Of a stretch of DNA of 32,502 nt, positions 18,975 through 29,668 are shown piece by piece. Below the pieces are notes generated by a model. It made no database searches. It was given only the letters and a program-made list of their open reading frames with translations, and was not told the origin of the DNA. Each line of letters begins with the position of its first letter. The stretch's first letter is position 1. A program made the position numbers and the translations under genes. Source of the DNA: Burkholderiaceae bacterium (GTDB taxonomy: Bacteria > Pseudomonadota > Gammaproteobacteria > Burkholderiales > Burkholderiaceae_F); NCBI GenBank assembly GCA_013695705.1, contig JACCZX010000092.1, forward strand, positions 1-32,502, written 5' to 3'.

Positions 18975-19354
18975 CGCACAGAATTGTTTTGCGGCGACGT
19001 GTAGACGTACGCCCACATGATCAGGATGCCCTGCAAAGGCAGGCGCAGCCAGAGGAGCGTCGGCGAAAAACGCGGGTAAAGCTCGGCGTTGACGGCCATG
19101 TGCAGATTGGCTGGAAATACTGCGATCAATAACAAAATCAGTCCCCAGGCGGCGATCGTCGACCAATGCCGAACGAACAGCAGTGCGCCGAGCGCAACCT
19201 CGGCGAATCCGCTGAGGTAAACGAGCGGCACATGCCACGGCAGATACGGCGGCATGATGCCCACGTAAAAATCAGGGCTCGCGAAATGATTCAACCCGGC
19301 GGCAATGAAGAGCGCGCCGAACAGATATCTTGTCGAGTCTCTGATGCGATTCAT
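18971..19354 (-). CDS. DoxX-family small membrane protein
   Basis: 127 aa with 4 TMs: YLFGALFIAAGLNHFASPDFYVGIMPPYLPWHVPLVYLSGFAEVALGALL. Confidence 0.8.
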   Translation of the reverse strand: MNRIRDSTRYLFGALFIAAGLNHFASPDFYVGIMPPYLPWHVPLVYLSGFAEVALGALLFVRHWSTIAAWGLILLLIAVFPANLHMAVNAELYPRFSPTLLWLRLPLQGILIMWAYVYTSPQNNSVR

Positions 19355-19530
19355 CTGAAGCTACGCCACCAAAGCGGAACGAAGCGCCGGGTGCGCGCGG
19401 AATACGGGCCGTACTCGGTGGCGTAATGCGAGCCGCACCGCGCTGCAGGCAACGGTGTACTAACGACCAGCACACCGATCAAACTGAATTGCAACGCGAC
19501 CAGCAAGACGAAGGGACTCGCCGCATCGTC
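19351..19530 (-). pseudogene. C-terminal remnant of a small membrane protein, possibly isoprenylcysteine/PEMT-type methyltransferase-like (weak)
   Basis: Stop-to-stop frame DDAASPFVLLVALQFSLIGVLVVSTPLPAARCGSHYATEYGPYSARTRRFVPLWWRSFR*, no ATG, starts after fbp TAG, ends in ATGA overlap with doxX. Confidence 0.35.
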
Positions 19531-20520
19531 CTAGTGATAACTCGTTACCCGCTCGACTTCGTTGCTCGAACCAAGAAACACCGCAACGCGCTCGTGCAGC
19601 TTGGTAGGTTCAATATCCAGGATGCGCCGACGTCCGTCGGTGGCTGCGCCGCCCGCCTGCTCAATCAAAAACGCCATCGGATTGCCCTCGTACATCAGGC
19701 GTAGACGGCCAGGCTTCGCTGGATCGCGCGCGTCGCGCGGATACATGAAGATGCCGCCGCGGGTCATGATTCTATGTACATCGGCCACCATCGAAGCGAC
19801 CCAGCGCATGTTGAAATCGGTTCCACGCGGCCCGGTTTTGCCGGCCAATAATTCGTCGACGTAACGCTTGACTGGCGTCTCCCAGTGTCGCGCGTTCGAC
19901 ATATTGATCGCGAACTCGCATGTGTCCACCGGAATTTTCACATCCGACTGCGTCAGCAGAAACGAGCCGGTATCGCGGTCAAGCGTAAACACCTGCACGC
20001 CGTGCCCGACCGTCAACACAAGGGAGGTCTGCGGGCCGTACACCGTGTAGCCGGCACACACCTGCCGCGCGCCCGATTGCAGAAACGCAGCCTCGCCCGC
20101 GTCTTCGCCTGTTAACGGACTCGGCAAAACCGAAAAAATGGTGCCGATCGAAACGTTGACGTCAATGTTGCTCGAGCCGTCGAGTGGGTCAAACAGCAGC
20201 AGGTATTTTCCGCGCGGATAAGCGACCGGAATTCCCATCGGCCCATGCATTTCTTCGGATGCCATGCCGGCCAGGTGGCCACCCCAGCAATTGGCTTCGA
20301 ACAAAATCTCATTGGATAACAGATCGAGTTTTTTTTGCGCCTCGCCCTGTACGTTCGTGGTGCCCGCATTGCCGAGCACGTTGCCCAAAGCACCTTTGCC
20401 GACCGCGTGGCTGATCGTCTTGCAGGCGCGCGCCACGGTTTCCAGCAGCAGCCGCAGGTCGGAATCGAGGCCGTGCTCACGCTCGCAGCGAATCAGATAG
20501 TGCGTCAGCGACAGTTTCAT
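19531..20520 (-). CDS. fbp: Class I fructose-1,6-bisphosphatase
   Basis: Probable start [13 protein letters not shown] at 20520; [82 protein letters not shown]. Confidence 0.95.
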   Translation of the reverse strand: MKLSLTHYLIRCEREHGLDSDLRLLLETVARACKTISHAVGKGALGNVLGNAGTTNVQGEAQKKLDLLSNEILFEANCWGGHLAGMASEEMHGPMGIPVAYPRGKYLLLFDPLDGSSNIDVNVSIGTIFSVLPSPLTGEDAGEAAFLQSGARQVCAGYTVYGPQTSLVLTVGHGVQVFTLDRDTGSFLLTQSDVKIPVDTCEFAINMSNARHWETPVKRYVDELLAGKTGPRGTDFNMRWVASMVADVHRIMTRGGIFMYPRDARDPAKPGRLRLMYEGNPMAFLIEQAGGAATDGRRRILDIEPTKLHERVAVFLGSSNEVERVTSYH

Positions 20521-20531
20521 CGTCGTCGACG

Positions 20532-23201
20532 TCAGCCGGCAAGCGACTTGGTGACGATCTCGCAAACATCGCGCGACAGGCCTGGATGTATTGCGACTTG
20601 TTGCAGCGCTTTTTGCATTTCGGCCTGCCGATCGGGTGTGAACTTGCGCCAGCGATCAAGCGCACGCGCGATGCGTGCCGCGACCGTCGGATTTATCTTG
20701 TCGAGCGCGAGCACCTGATCGACCCAAAACGTGTAGCCGCCGCAATCGCGCCGGTGAAATTCGGCTTCGTTGGCCATGCAAAACGGGCGAATCAGCGCGT
20801 ACACATTGTTTGGGTTGGACAGTGAAAAACTGCGATGACGCATCAGCAAACGAACCCGCTCAACCACCGGCGGCTCACCCGGATGTGACACGGCGGTCGC
20901 CTGCAACTGAAACCACTTGTTCATCAGCAGCGGCTGATCGTTCCAGACACGCGAGAGCTGAACCAGAGCCTCAGCCTTCAGCGACGAGACACTGTTGACG
21001 ATGACCGCCAACGCAGCCTGTGCATCGGTGATATTGGTTGATGCCACCAGTTGATCGCGTGCCATCTCAAGGGCACCGTCTACCTCGCCCCCGACCAGAT
21101 AGGTCAGCGCGAGATTGCGCAGTGCGCGCTTGCCGGCCGCTGTGGCGTCCGGTGAATACTCCCCATCAACCTGCAGCGACGAGTAGATGCTTTGCCACTC
21201 AACGGCCAGGCGCCGGCCGATTTCGTGCACTGCGAAACGTCGCGCCGTACGAATCGCTTCAGGGTCGACGACAGCGCGCTGTTCGCCTATAAAGTTTTCT
21301 GCCGGCAACAGCAACGCTTGCGCTTTGAACGCGGGCGAAAGCGCATCATCGACCAGCGTTGCCCGCAACATTGCGATAAATGCATCGTCGAGTGCGAGAG
21401 GCCGACCCGTCTCGGCCGCATCCGACAGTGACATCAGCCTTGCAATCGCCACCCGCTGCCCGGCTTCCCATCGGTTAAACGGGTCGGAATCGTGCGCGGA
21501 CAAAAAAGCCAGCTCGGCGCCGGTGTAGCGGTAATCGACGATAACCGGCGCTGAAAATTTGCGCAGCAGTGAAGGAACCGGCGGTTCGCCGACGTTGATG
21601 AAGCGAAATGTTTGCTTGGCCTGCGTCAGTTCGAGCACAGCAGTTGTAGCGCCGCTTTCGGCTGCGCCTTCCAACTGCAGAGGCAGATCGCGGCCATCAC
21701 CGCCGATCAGGCCGACCGCAAACGGAATGTGAAACGGCTCCTTGGCCGACTGTCCCGGCGTCGGCGGCGTCGCCTGGCTTAGCGTCACGTCGAATGCAAA
21801 CGCGTGCGCGTCGTAGCGCGTGTCGACCGTCACGCGCGGCGTACCCGCCTGCGCGTACCAGCGCTTGAACTGAGTCAGCTCGCGCGAATTGGCGTCGGCA
21901 ATGGCGGCAACAAAATCGTCGCAGGTGACCGCATGGCCGTCGTGTCGCTTGAAATACAGATCCATGCCAAGCCGAAAACCCTCGACGCCGACCAGCGTCT
22001 GCAGCATTCGAACAACCTCGGCACCTTTCTCGTACACCGTTGCGGTGTAGAAGTTGCTGATCTCCTGATAGTTGTCGGGGCGCACCGGATGCGCCATCGG
22101 CCCGCCGTCTTCGGGAAACTGCGTCGCGCGCAGCGAACGCACGTCTTCAATGCGTTTGACTGCACGGCTGCTCGCATCGCCCAGCATGTCGGCAGAAAAT
22201 TCCTGGTCGCGAAAAACCGTCAGCCCTTCTTTAAGGCTGAGTTGAAACCAGTCTCGGCAGGTAACGCGGTTTCCGGTCCAGTTGTGGAAATACTCGTGGC
22301 CCACGATCGATTCGATGTTGACATAGTCGTCGTCGGTGGCAATCGTCGGACTGGCCAGGACATACTTGGCGTTGAAAATATTGAGCCCTTTGTTTTCCAT
22401 CGCGCCGAGGTTGAAATCGTTCGACGCCACTATCATGAAGCGGTCTAGATCGAGCTCGAGCCCATAGCGGCGTTCATCCCAGGCAATGGCGTGCTTCAGG
22501 CTTTCCATCGCGTGCTGGGTCTTGTCGAGATTGCCGGGTTCGACGTAGATCTGCAGCACGGCTTCGCGGCCGTTGGCGCGCATGAAGCGTTCTTCGTGCA
22601 ATGCAAAGTGACCGGCAACCAGCGCGAACAGATAGCTCGGCTTGGCAAACGGGTCATCCCATATTGCGTAGTGACGGCCTTCGGACAGGTCGCCTTGATC
22701 GGTCAGGTTGCCGTTGGCCAGCAGCATCGGGTAGCGCGCCTTGTCGGCACGGACCGTCACGCGATACGTCGTCATTACGTCCGGCCGGTCCGGAAAAAAC
22801 GTGATTCGGCGAAAGCCCTGCGCCTCGCATTGGCTAAAGAAGTTGCCGTTGGAAACGAACAAGCCCATCAGCTCGGTGTTGGCCGAGGGCTTGATGCGAA
22901 CGATCGTCTTCAGGGTGAAGCGATCGGTGGATGGACGCAGCGTAAGGCCGTCTTCGTGCAGCTGATAAGCGCTTGCGGGCAACGCGCGCCCGTCGATCGC
23001 GATCAAAGCGAGATCGAGATCCTCTCCGTCGAGCTGAAGTGGAATTGCACCCCCGACCACGGGATTGCGACGTACGTTGAGGGTGGCGGTGACGTACGTC
23101 ACTGCTTGATCAAGGTCGAACTCAAGCGTTACATGGTCGAGCAGAAAATCCGGCGGCCGGTAATCGGCGCGGCGAACGGTGACGAGTTGATCGTTTCGCA
23201 T
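20532..23201 (-). CDS. pepN: Aminopeptidase N (M1 family)
   Basis: [12 protein letters not shown], zinc motif [36 protein letters not shown], EcPepN-like length and C-terminus. Confidence 0.96.
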   Translation of the reverse strand: MRNDQLVTVRRADYRPPDFLLDHVTLEFDLDQAVTYVTATLNVRRNPVVGGAIPLQLDGEDLDLALIAIDGRALPASAYQLHEDGLTLRPSTDRFTLKTIVRIKPSANTELMGLFVSNGNFFSQCEAQGFRRITFFPDRPDVMTTYRVTVRADKARYPMLLANGNLTDQGDLSEGRHYAIWDDPFAKPSYLFALVAGHFALHEERFMRANGREAVLQIYVEPGNLDKTQHAMESLKHAIAWDERRYGLELDLDRFMIVASNDFNLGAMENKGLNIFNAKYVLASPTIATDDDYVNIESIVGHEYFHNWTGNRVTCRDWFQLSLKEGLTVFRDQEFSADMLGDASSRAVKRIEDVRSLRATQFPEDGGPMAHPVRPDNYQEISNFYTATVYEKGAEVVRMLQTLVGVEGFRLGMDLYFKRHDGHAVTCDDFVAAIADANSRELTQFKRWYAQAGTPRVTVDTRYDAHAFAFDVTLSQATPPTPGQSAKEPFHIPFAVGLIGGDGRDLPLQLEGAAESGATTAVLELTQAKQTFRFINVGEPPVPSLLRKFSAPVIVDYRYTGAELAFLSAHDSDPFNRWEAGQRVAIARLMSLSDAAETGRPLALDDAFIAMLRATLVDDALSPAFKAQALLLPAENFIGEQRAVVDPEAIRTARRFAVHEIGRRLAVEWQSIYSSLQVDGEYSPDATAAGKRALRNLALTYLVGGEVDGALEMARDQLVASTNITDAQAALAVIVNSVSSLKAEALVQLSRVWNDQPLLMNKWFQLQATAVSHPGEPPVVERVRLLMRHRSFSLSNPNNVYALIRPFCMANEAEFHRRDCGGYTFWVDQVLALDKINPTVAARIARALDRWRKFTPDRQAEMQKALQQVAIHPGLSRDVCEIVTKSLAG

Positions 23202-23220
23202 TGAGACGATTGTAGCGAGG

Positions 23221-24117
23221 CTAGCGAGTGCGCTCGGTCGCTAAATGAATTCCTGCCAGGATCAATGCACCGCCAACGAGGTGATATGCACCGATAGGAT
23301 CATTTAGCAAAGCCCACGAGAAAATCGCCGCGAAGACCGGAATTAGATTGACGAAATACATCGGCAAAACTGCTCCGGCGCGCAGGACTCCGCGGTCCCA
23401 GCAGTAGTACGCAGCGAGCGACGGCAACAACACGACGTAGATCAGCGCGGCGAAGTTGGTCGGCGTCGGCGCGGGAGCGTGTTGTGTGATGGACCACTCG
23501 AGCAGGTAAAACGGCAGGATCATCAACGCACCGAGCCCGAACTGCACGGCGAGAAACGCGGTCAACGGTAGAGGCGGGCGCCGTGTGCGCAGCAGCCATG
23601 TGTAAATGCTCCAAGCCAGGGTTGCAGCCAGCATGATTACATCGCCCAGGGCGAACTGCAGCCGCAGCAGATTCTCGGGCTCTCCGCGTGCGATGACCCA
23701 CAGCACACCAAGCAACGAAACCGCTGCGCCGATCCACTGCCGTCGTACTACGCGCGAAGAAAAAAATGCAGCGCCTGTGATCAGAGTGAGCGCCGGCCCT
23801 GAGGCGCCAATGAGCGTTGTATTAACCGCCGTCGATGTTTGCAGCGCCAGATATTGCAGCGAGTTATAGCAACCGACGCCCAGCAAGCTGATCCAAGCGA
23901 GCAATTGAACGTGAGCCAGGATCACGGACCGGTGCTGCCAAACCGATGCCGCCGCAAACGGAGCGAGTACTGCGAACGCCAGTGTCCAGCGCCAGAACGA
24001 CAATGCCAGAGGCGGAAACTCGCCGACCAGCGCGCGCGCGAGCACCGCGTTGCCCGCCCAGAAAAGCGGCGGTGCGATCAGCAAAGCGGTGGTGGACCCG
24101 CTTAATCGTTGCGGCAT
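23221..24117 (-). CDS. EamA/DMT-family transporter
   Basis: About 10 hydrophobic segments; FWAGNAVLARALVGEFPPLALSFWRW typical EamA start. Internal ATG at 24117 preferred over track start 24195. Confidence 0.87.
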   Translation of the reverse strand: MPQRLSGSTTALLIAPPLFWAGNAVLARALVGEFPPLALSFWRWTLAFAVLAPFAAASVWQHRSVILAHVQLLAWISLLGVGCYNSLQYLALQTSTAVNTTLIGASGPALTLITGAAFFSSRVVRRQWIGAAVSLLGVLWVIARGEPENLLRLQFALGDVIMLAATLAWSIYTWLLRTRRPPLPLTAFLAVQFGLGALMILPFYLLEWSITQHAPAPTPTNFAALIYVVLLPSLAAYYCWDRGVLRAGAVLPMYFVNLIPVFAAIFSWALLNDPIGAYHLVGGALILAGIHLATERTR

Positions 24118-24148
24118 GCGGCCAGGAGCGGCGGCGCGTTGGCGACCG

Positions 24149-24640
24149 TCAAAAGTCGATTTCGTCGCGAATAGCGGCGATGCCTGCCTTGGCACACGCC
24201 TCGTCGAGCTCGCCGGACGGTGCGCCTGAAATTCCGATTGCCCCGAGCGTTGTGCCGGCTGCCTGAATCAGCACGCCTCCGCCCACGGCGACTACGTTCG
24301 GGATCAATCTCACGCCGGAGCTCGGCATACCGGACTGCGTCTGCTTTGCCAATTCGAGGGTCTCGACGCGGAAGCTGATCGCTGTGTAACCCTTGTTGAT
24401 GGCAGTGTTCACCGTGTGCGGACCAGCAAAGCGATCGCGCAACATCGCTTGGGCAACTCCTGAGCGGTCGACCACTGCGGCGGCGACCTGATGGCCGCGC
24501 TTTCTGCAATCTTCCAGCGCGGCATGCGTTGCTTTAAGCGCCGTCTCCGGGGTCAGCAGCCGCGCTGCATAGGTGCCGCTCTGCGCGAGCGTGCCCTGTG
24601 CAGTCAAGGTCAGCAGTACTGCAGGCAGCAATCGCTTCAT
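24149..24640 (-). CDS. GlcG/HbpS-family heme-binding-like protein with signal peptide
   Basis: Signal MKRLLPAVLLTLTAQGTLAQ; GHQVAAAVVDRSGVAQAMLRDRFAGPHTVNTAINKGYTA, GGGVLIQAAGTTLGAIGISGAPSGELDEACAKAG. Confidence 0.88.
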   Translation of the reverse strand: MKRLLPAVLLTLTAQGTLAQSGTYAARLLTPETALKATHAALEDCRKRGHQVAAAVVDRSGVAQAMLRDRFAGPHTVNTAINKGYTAISFRVETLELAKQTQSGMPSSGVRLIPNVVAVGGGVLIQAAGTTLGAIGISGAPSGELDEACAKAGIAAIRDEIDF

Positions 24641-24720
24641 CGTGTCTCCCCGGCATCCCTTATTTGAGAAGGGAGGCTAGCAGTCCTACACTTTCAGCTT
24701 ACGCATTAAAAAGAGCCGCC

Positions 24721-26160
24721 ATGAATCTCGCTGACTTGAACGCATTTGTTGAACAAAAGTGGGACCACGATCTGGTGCCGCGGTTGATCGAGTATGTGCG
24801 GGTGCCGGCAAAGTCGCCTGCGTTCGATGCTAGCTGGGCTGCGCACGGACATTTACGCTCGGTGATCAAGGCGGCAGAGGCGTGGTGCCGCGAGCAATCG
24901 ATCAAAGGGATGGCGATCGAGATCATCGCGCTCGAGGGCAAGACTCCATGTCTTTTGTTCGATGTGCCGGCCACCCATGGTTTGGGTAACGATCGCACCG
25001 TGCTGTTTTACGGACATCTCGACAAGCAGCCCGAGATGACTGGTTGGCGCGACGACCTTGGTCCGTGGCACCCGGTGATTGAGGACGACAAGCTTTACGG
25101 CCGCGGCAGCGCCGACGATGGCTACGCGATTTACGCCGCACTGACGACCATTGCCGCGCTCGACGCGCAGGGCGTTGCACGCCCGCGCTGTGTCGGCATC
25201 ATTGAAACGTGCGAAGAGAGTGGCAGCCCGGATCTGCCTGCGTATTTGACGCTGCTAGCGCCGCGCTTTGGCGACGTGCAATTGGTGGTCGGTCTCGATT
25301 CGGGCTGCCGCAACTACGATCAACTGTGGGTGACGACGTCGCTGCGCGGGCTGATCGGCGGCACCTTGACGGTCGAGGTTCTGTCCGAAGGCGTGCATTC
25401 AGGGCACGCAAGCGGCATCGTGCCGTCGTCGTTTCGGGTCGCGCGCCAGTTGTTGAATCGGCTCGACGATGCAGCCACCGGCAAGGTATTGCTGCCCGAG
25501 CTGCACGCGGAGATTCCGGCTGAGCGATTGCAGCAGGCGCACACCGCCGGCGAGATTCTCGGTGATCAGGTGTGGAAGGAATTTCCATGGGTCAGTTGCA
25601 CGCACGGCGTCGGTGGCCACTTGCACGCGATGCCGGTGACTACCGACCCGGTCGAGGGAATATTGAACCGTACGTGGCGCCCGGCACTAGCAGTCACTGG
25701 CGCTGCGGGATTTCCGAGCGTCGACTCGGCCGGCAACGTGTTGCGGCCGAAAACGACTTTTAAACTGAGCATGCGCATTCCACCGACGGTCGATGGCGAA
25801 AAAGCGAGCTGGGCAATGCGCAAGGCGTTGACGGAGAACCCGCCATATAACGCCAAGGTGACGTTCGAAGCAGATTGGGGCGCCACCGGGTGGAATGCGC
25901 CCGCGACTGCAAGCTGGCTTCAAAACGCGCTGGCGGAGGCTTCGATGCAGACCTACGGGCGTGAGGTCGCATGGATCGGCGAAGGCGGCACTATTCCCTT
26001 CATGAACATGCTCGGCGAACGATTCCCGCTCGCGCAGTTCTTCATTACCGGCGTGCTGGGGCCGCATTCAAATGCGCACGGTCCCAATGAGTTTTTGCAC
26101 ATACCGTATGCGAAGAAGTTGACCGCCGCGGTAGCAAGCGTGGTGGCGGCAGTGCGCTGA
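24721..26160 (+). CDS. M20-family metallopeptidase/dipeptidase
   Basis: ATG at 24721; VLFYGHLDKQPEMTGW, LYGRGSADDGYAIYAALTTIAAL, IIETCEESGSPDLPAYL, GPHSNAHGPNEFLHI. Confidence 0.93.
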   Translation: MNLADLNAFVEQKWDHDLVPRLIEYVRVPAKSPAFDASWAAHGHLRSVIKAAEAWCREQSIKGMAIEIIALEGKTPCLLFDVPATHGLGNDRTVLFYGHLDKQPEMTGWRDDLGPWHPVIEDDKLYGRGSADDGYAIYAALTTIAALDAQGVARPRCVGIIETCEESGSPDLPAYLTLLAPRFGDVQLVVGLDSGCRNYDQLWVTTSLRGLIGGTLTVEVLSEGVHSGHASGIVPSSFRVARQLLNRLDDAATGKVLLPELHAEIPAERLQQAHTAGEILGDQVWKEFPWVSCTHGVGGHLHAMPVTTDPVEGILNRTWRPALAVTGAAGFPSVDSAGNVLRPKTTFKLSMRIPPTVDGEKASWAMRKALTENPPYNAKVTFEADWGATGWNAPATASWLQNALAEASMQTYGREVAWIGEGGTIPFMNMLGERFPLAQFFITGVLGPHSNAHGPNEFLHIPYAKKLTAAVASVVAAVR

Positions 26161-26169
26161 CGATCTGAA

Positions 26170-27048
26170 CTACGCCGCGGGCAAACGTTCTTCCCTTGCC
26201 TTCCAGCCTTCGATTGCTCGCTTGGCGAATGCTTCCACCGACGGCGCTTCGATCGCGCCAAGCCCAAGATGCTGCGCAGCGCGCTGCAGTTCCAAAAGCG
26301 GCCGTGCGATATCGAGCGGCGCAGCGCCCGTTTGTTTCGACAATTTTTCTCCCTTCGCGTTGAGCACCAGCGGAATGTGCAAGTAGCGCGGCGTTGACGT
26401 TTCCAAAGCGTGCTGCAGGAAAATTTGACGCGGCGTGTTGTCGAGCAGGTCGGCACCGCGCACGACATCGGTGATTCCCTGCGCGGCGTCATCGACGACG
26501 ACGGCAAGTTGATAAGCCCACAGATCGTCGGCGCGTTTGACGATGAAGTCACCGACGTCGCGCTGCAAGTGTTGTGCACAGCCATCAGCCGCGCGATCAA
26601 AAAAAAATATTTCTTTTTCGGGCACCCTGACCCGGTACGCGCGGATGGGCTTGCCGCAGGGTGCGCCACCTGCGCACGTGCCGGGGTACACGCTGAAGCG
26701 CCGGCCCGACTGCGCTTCGATCATGTTGTCAACGTCCTTGCGCGAGCACGCGCAACCGTAGATCAATCCTTTGCCCTGCAATCTGGCAAATGCTGCCTGG
26801 TAGTGATCGCTGCGGGTGCTCTGGAACACTATCGGCTCGTCTGATTCGAGACCGTAGCGCTTCAGCGTTTCGACGATCAGCCGGGCCGCGCCCGGCACCG
26901 TGCGAGGCGGATCGAGGTCCTCGATGCGAATGAGCCAAACGCCGTTGGCGGCGCGGGCATCAAGCCAGCTTGCGAGGGCAACCGCGAGGGACCCGGCGTG
27001 CAGCGGACCGGTGGGCGAAGGCGCGAAGCGGCCTTTATAGCGATGCAT
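26170..27048 (-). CDS. gluQ: Glutamyl-Q tRNA(Asp) synthetase
   Basis: YKGRFAPSPTGPLHAGSLAVALASWLDARAANGVWLIRIEDLDPPR; VLNAKGEKLSKQTGA (KLSKQ); about 292 aa, too short for GltX. Confidence 0.95.
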   Translation of the reverse strand: MHRYKGRFAPSPTGPLHAGSLAVALASWLDARAANGVWLIRIEDLDPPRTVPGAARLIVETLKRYGLESDEPIVFQSTRSDHYQAAFARLQGKGLIYGCACSRKDVDNMIEAQSGRRFSVYPGTCAGGAPCGKPIRAYRVRVPEKEIFFFDRAADGCAQHLQRDVGDFIVKRADDLWAYQLAVVVDDAAQGITDVVRGADLLDNTPRQIFLQHALETSTPRYLHIPLVLNAKGEKLSKQTGAAPLDIARPLLELQRAAQHLGLGAIEAPSVEAFAKRAIEGWKAREERLPAA

Positions 27049-27177
27049 CGAGCATTGCGCTTTGGCGTAGCCGATTCGGTTGAGCCGGATTCACCCCGAT
27101 CTGCCCCGCTTTTGTCACTTCAGACCGAGCGCTCATGGACCGATTATCTGTGTAGCAATTCCTGCCGTGGACACGCG

Positions 27178-29490
27178 TTGGCTAAAGCAACCATTACCGC
27201 CGAGCTTTTCAAACTGTCGATCAACCTCGGCCGCAAGACCTGGTTCGGCAATTTGGCGTTCGGGCTGCTGATTGTGCTGATTTTATGGCGTGAGCAGCGG
27301 CTGCCCGCCGCATTGATCTGGTGGTCGGGGCTGGCGGCGGTTGTCATTGCGCGCGCATGGTATTGCCAGCGCATGTCAGTCTGGATGACGGCCAACGCGA
27401 ACAGCCTGCCGCGCCTGGCGCAGGCGTATGCGGCACTCGCAGCGCTCGAAGGAACCGTATGGGCACTGGTTCTAGTGCTGCTGGCCCCAGCCAACGAGGC
27501 AGCCGCGATTCTGCAATTCGTTCTTACCGTCGCGGTACTACTCGGAACATTGCTCGCGTTTGCGCCGGCGGGCATGCCGTGGGTTGCTTGCGCGGTGCCG
27601 CTCGGTTTCGCGCAGTTGATCTTTCTGCTGTCGCGCGAACTGCCGTTGCGCGAGATCGCAATGCTGTCGTGGGCACTCACGATTATCAGTGCAGCGGCAG
27701 CATTCATCCTGTTGCGCAAGGCATTGTCGAACAACGTTGCAATGCGCACGCGCGCTAACTTTTCAGCACGCGCACAGGAGCAGGCGAATGCGGAGTTGAC
27801 CCACAGCCGTGAGCAGCTGCGCATGGCGCTCGACGCCATCGACGCCGGCGTGGCGGATACCAACGTCGTGACCGGCGAGCGATCATTTTCGGCGCGCTAC
27901 ATCGAGATCCTTGGCTATTCCGATCGCGAATCGTTCATGCAGCAGTACCAATTTACCGAATCGCTGCACCCGGAGGATCGTGATCGTGTGCGTGCCGCAC
28001 GTCGACGCCATGTCGATCACGGCGCGGCGCTGCGCGAAGAGTGCAGGATGCAGCGCGCCGACGGCGACTATGTGTGGGTGGTTTTGCGCGGCGAATCGGT
28101 GCGCGGCGCCAGCGGCCGCGCGCGGCGGCTGGTGTTTTCGATCGTCGACGACACCGAGCGCCGCGTTGCGCAGCTCAAACTAACTGACAGCGAGCGCCGC
28201 TATCGCGCGCTGGTGGAAGCGTCACCGTCGTTAATCTGGACCTGCGATCGCAATGGACGGCTGACTTTCGTTTCCGATCGCGCATGCCGTGATTTGTACG
28301 GCTACGAACCGCGCGAGATGATCGGCCGCCTTGTGTGGGACTTTAATGCTCCAGAGTTCACGCAGCGCGAGTTTCTGCGGCGATTCTCGCCCGTAATGCA
28401 TGGCCGTCCGGTGTTCGATATGGAAGCGGTTCAGTGCACCAAGCGGGCCGAGCCACTTTACGTGAACATCAGTGCGCTGCCGATGCTGTCCGACGCCGGC
28501 GACATCGAGTCAGTCACGGGGGTCTGCAGCGACATCACGGGACTAAAGCAGCGCGAGCGCGAGCTCAACATCGCTTTACGTAATCAGCAAGCCGTTTTCG
28601 ATGCTGCGGGCGAAGGCATCGCGTTTGTTCGCGGCGGGCGTATCGAAGGGCCGAATCGTGCGCTCGCTCGCATGCTTGGCGTGCCGCGCGAGGCGCTGAT
28701 CGGCCAACCCGTGGCTGAGATACTTGCTAATAGCGACGACTGGGAAACCATCGAGCACGGCACCAGCGCGGCGAGCGTGCGCGGCGACGCCGCAATACAC
28801 GAGGTGATGCTGCGCGCGCACGACGGTCGCACGATCTGGTGTCAATTGACTTCACGCCAGGCGGGCGAAACGAATTCGCGCATTCTGGTCCTGACCGACA
28901 TTTCGGCGCTGAAGAAACGCGAGGAGACGGCGTGGCATCACGCCAATCACGATGAGTTGACCGGATTGCCGAATCGTCGCCTGCTGATTGAACACGCGCG
29001 CCGGTTGTTGTCGGTGGCGTTGCGTCAGCGGCGCCTGGCGGCGGTCTTGGTGCTCGACCTCGATGGGTTCAAGGAGATCAACGACCTGTTCGGACACGCC
29101 TACGGCGATGCACTGTTGCGCAGAGTAGCGGAACGATTGTCCAACGTACTGCGCGAATACGACGTCGTTGCGCGCACCGGCGGCGACGAGTTCGTCGTGT
29201 TGCTGCCCGAGATCGACGAGCCTTCGATCTCGGCCGTAGTGGCCGAGAAGCTGATAGCGGCCGCAAGCGAGAACGTCGACGTCCCTGGCCGCACCGTAAA
29301 AATGCACGCCAGTGTTGGCATTGCGCTTTTCCCCGCCAACGGCCACGACTTTGAATCGCTACTTTCCGCGGCCGACAACGCGATGTATGCCGCGAAGGCG
29401 GCCGGCAAAAATGGCTACCAATACGCCGGCGAGCTCAAAATTACGGCCCCGACGCGTTCGGCTGCCAAAGATATTGTGCGCTTGCAATAG
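27178..29490 (+). CDS. Membrane multi-PAS diguanylate cyclase (GGDEF)
   Basis: Start uncertain (TTG 27178 proposed; track ORF from 26998 overlaps gluQ). N-terminal TMs; PAS ALVEASPSLIWTCDRNGRLTFVSDRACRDLYGYE; NHDELTGLPNRRLL...REYDVVARTGGDEFVVLLPE with RxxD I-site 5 aa before GGDEF. No EAL. Confidence 0.9.
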   Translation: MAKATITAELFKLSINLGRKTWFGNLAFGLLIVLILWREQRLPAALIWWSGLAAVVIARAWYCQRMSVWMTANANSLPRLAQAYAALAALEGTVWALVLVLLAPANEAAAILQFVLTVAVLLGTLLAFAPAGMPWVACAVPLGFAQLIFLLSRELPLREIAMLSWALTIISAAAAFILLRKALSNNVAMRTRANFSARAQEQANAELTHSREQLRMALDAIDAGVADTNVVTGERSFSARYIEILGYSDRESFMQQYQFTESLHPEDRDRVRAARRRHVDHGAALREECRMQRADGDYVWVVLRGESVRGASGRARRLVFSIVDDTERRVAQLKLTDSERRYRALVEASPSLIWTCDRNGRLTFVSDRACRDLYGYEPREMIGRLVWDFNAPEFTQREFLRRFSPVMHGRPVFDMEAVQCTKRAEPLYVNISALPMLSDAGDIESVTGVCSDITGLKQRERELNIALRNQQAVFDAAGEGIAFVRGGRIEGPNRALARMLGVPREALIGQPVAEILANSDDWETIEHGTSAASVRGDAAIHEVMLRAHDGRTIWCQLTSRQAGETNSRILVLTDISALKKREETAWHHANHDELTGLPNRRLLIEHARRLLSVALRQRRLAAVLVLDLDGFKEINDLFGHAYGDALLRRVAERLSNVLREYDVVARTGGDEFVVLLPEIDEPSISAVVAEKLIAAASENVDVPGRTVKMHASVGIALFPANGHDFESLLSAADNAMYAAKAAGKNGYQYAGELKITAPTRSAAKDIVRLQ

Positions 29491-29668
29491 CAGTCCGCGC
29501 ACCGCTGGTCGCTGGAATTTGACCCTCTGCACCCCTTCAGCCCTTTAGCCGCCACCCGTTAGTGGCAGCTTGCGCCGACAGTCGGCAATTGCTGCCCCTG
29601 CCGCAACACCGCTAGGATGACGGTCCTCCCCAAGCAATTTCTTGCGCTAGCGCAGGCACCGATCCGAT

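Noticed and set aside
22491-23204. 237-aa and 214-aa plus ORFs opposite pepN
   Set aside because: Antisense shadows of pepN, no domain features.
24654-24674. TCCCTT-N-AAGGGA mini-hairpin in the divergent hbpS-like/M20 intergenic region
   Set aside because: 6-bp stem is expected by chance; no regulatory context.
29540-29590. Short inverted repeats (GCCAC/GTGGC and TTGCGCCGACAGTCGGCAA) between the two GGDEF genes
   Set aside because: Too short and without a T-tract; could be an operator or weak terminator but not supportable alone.
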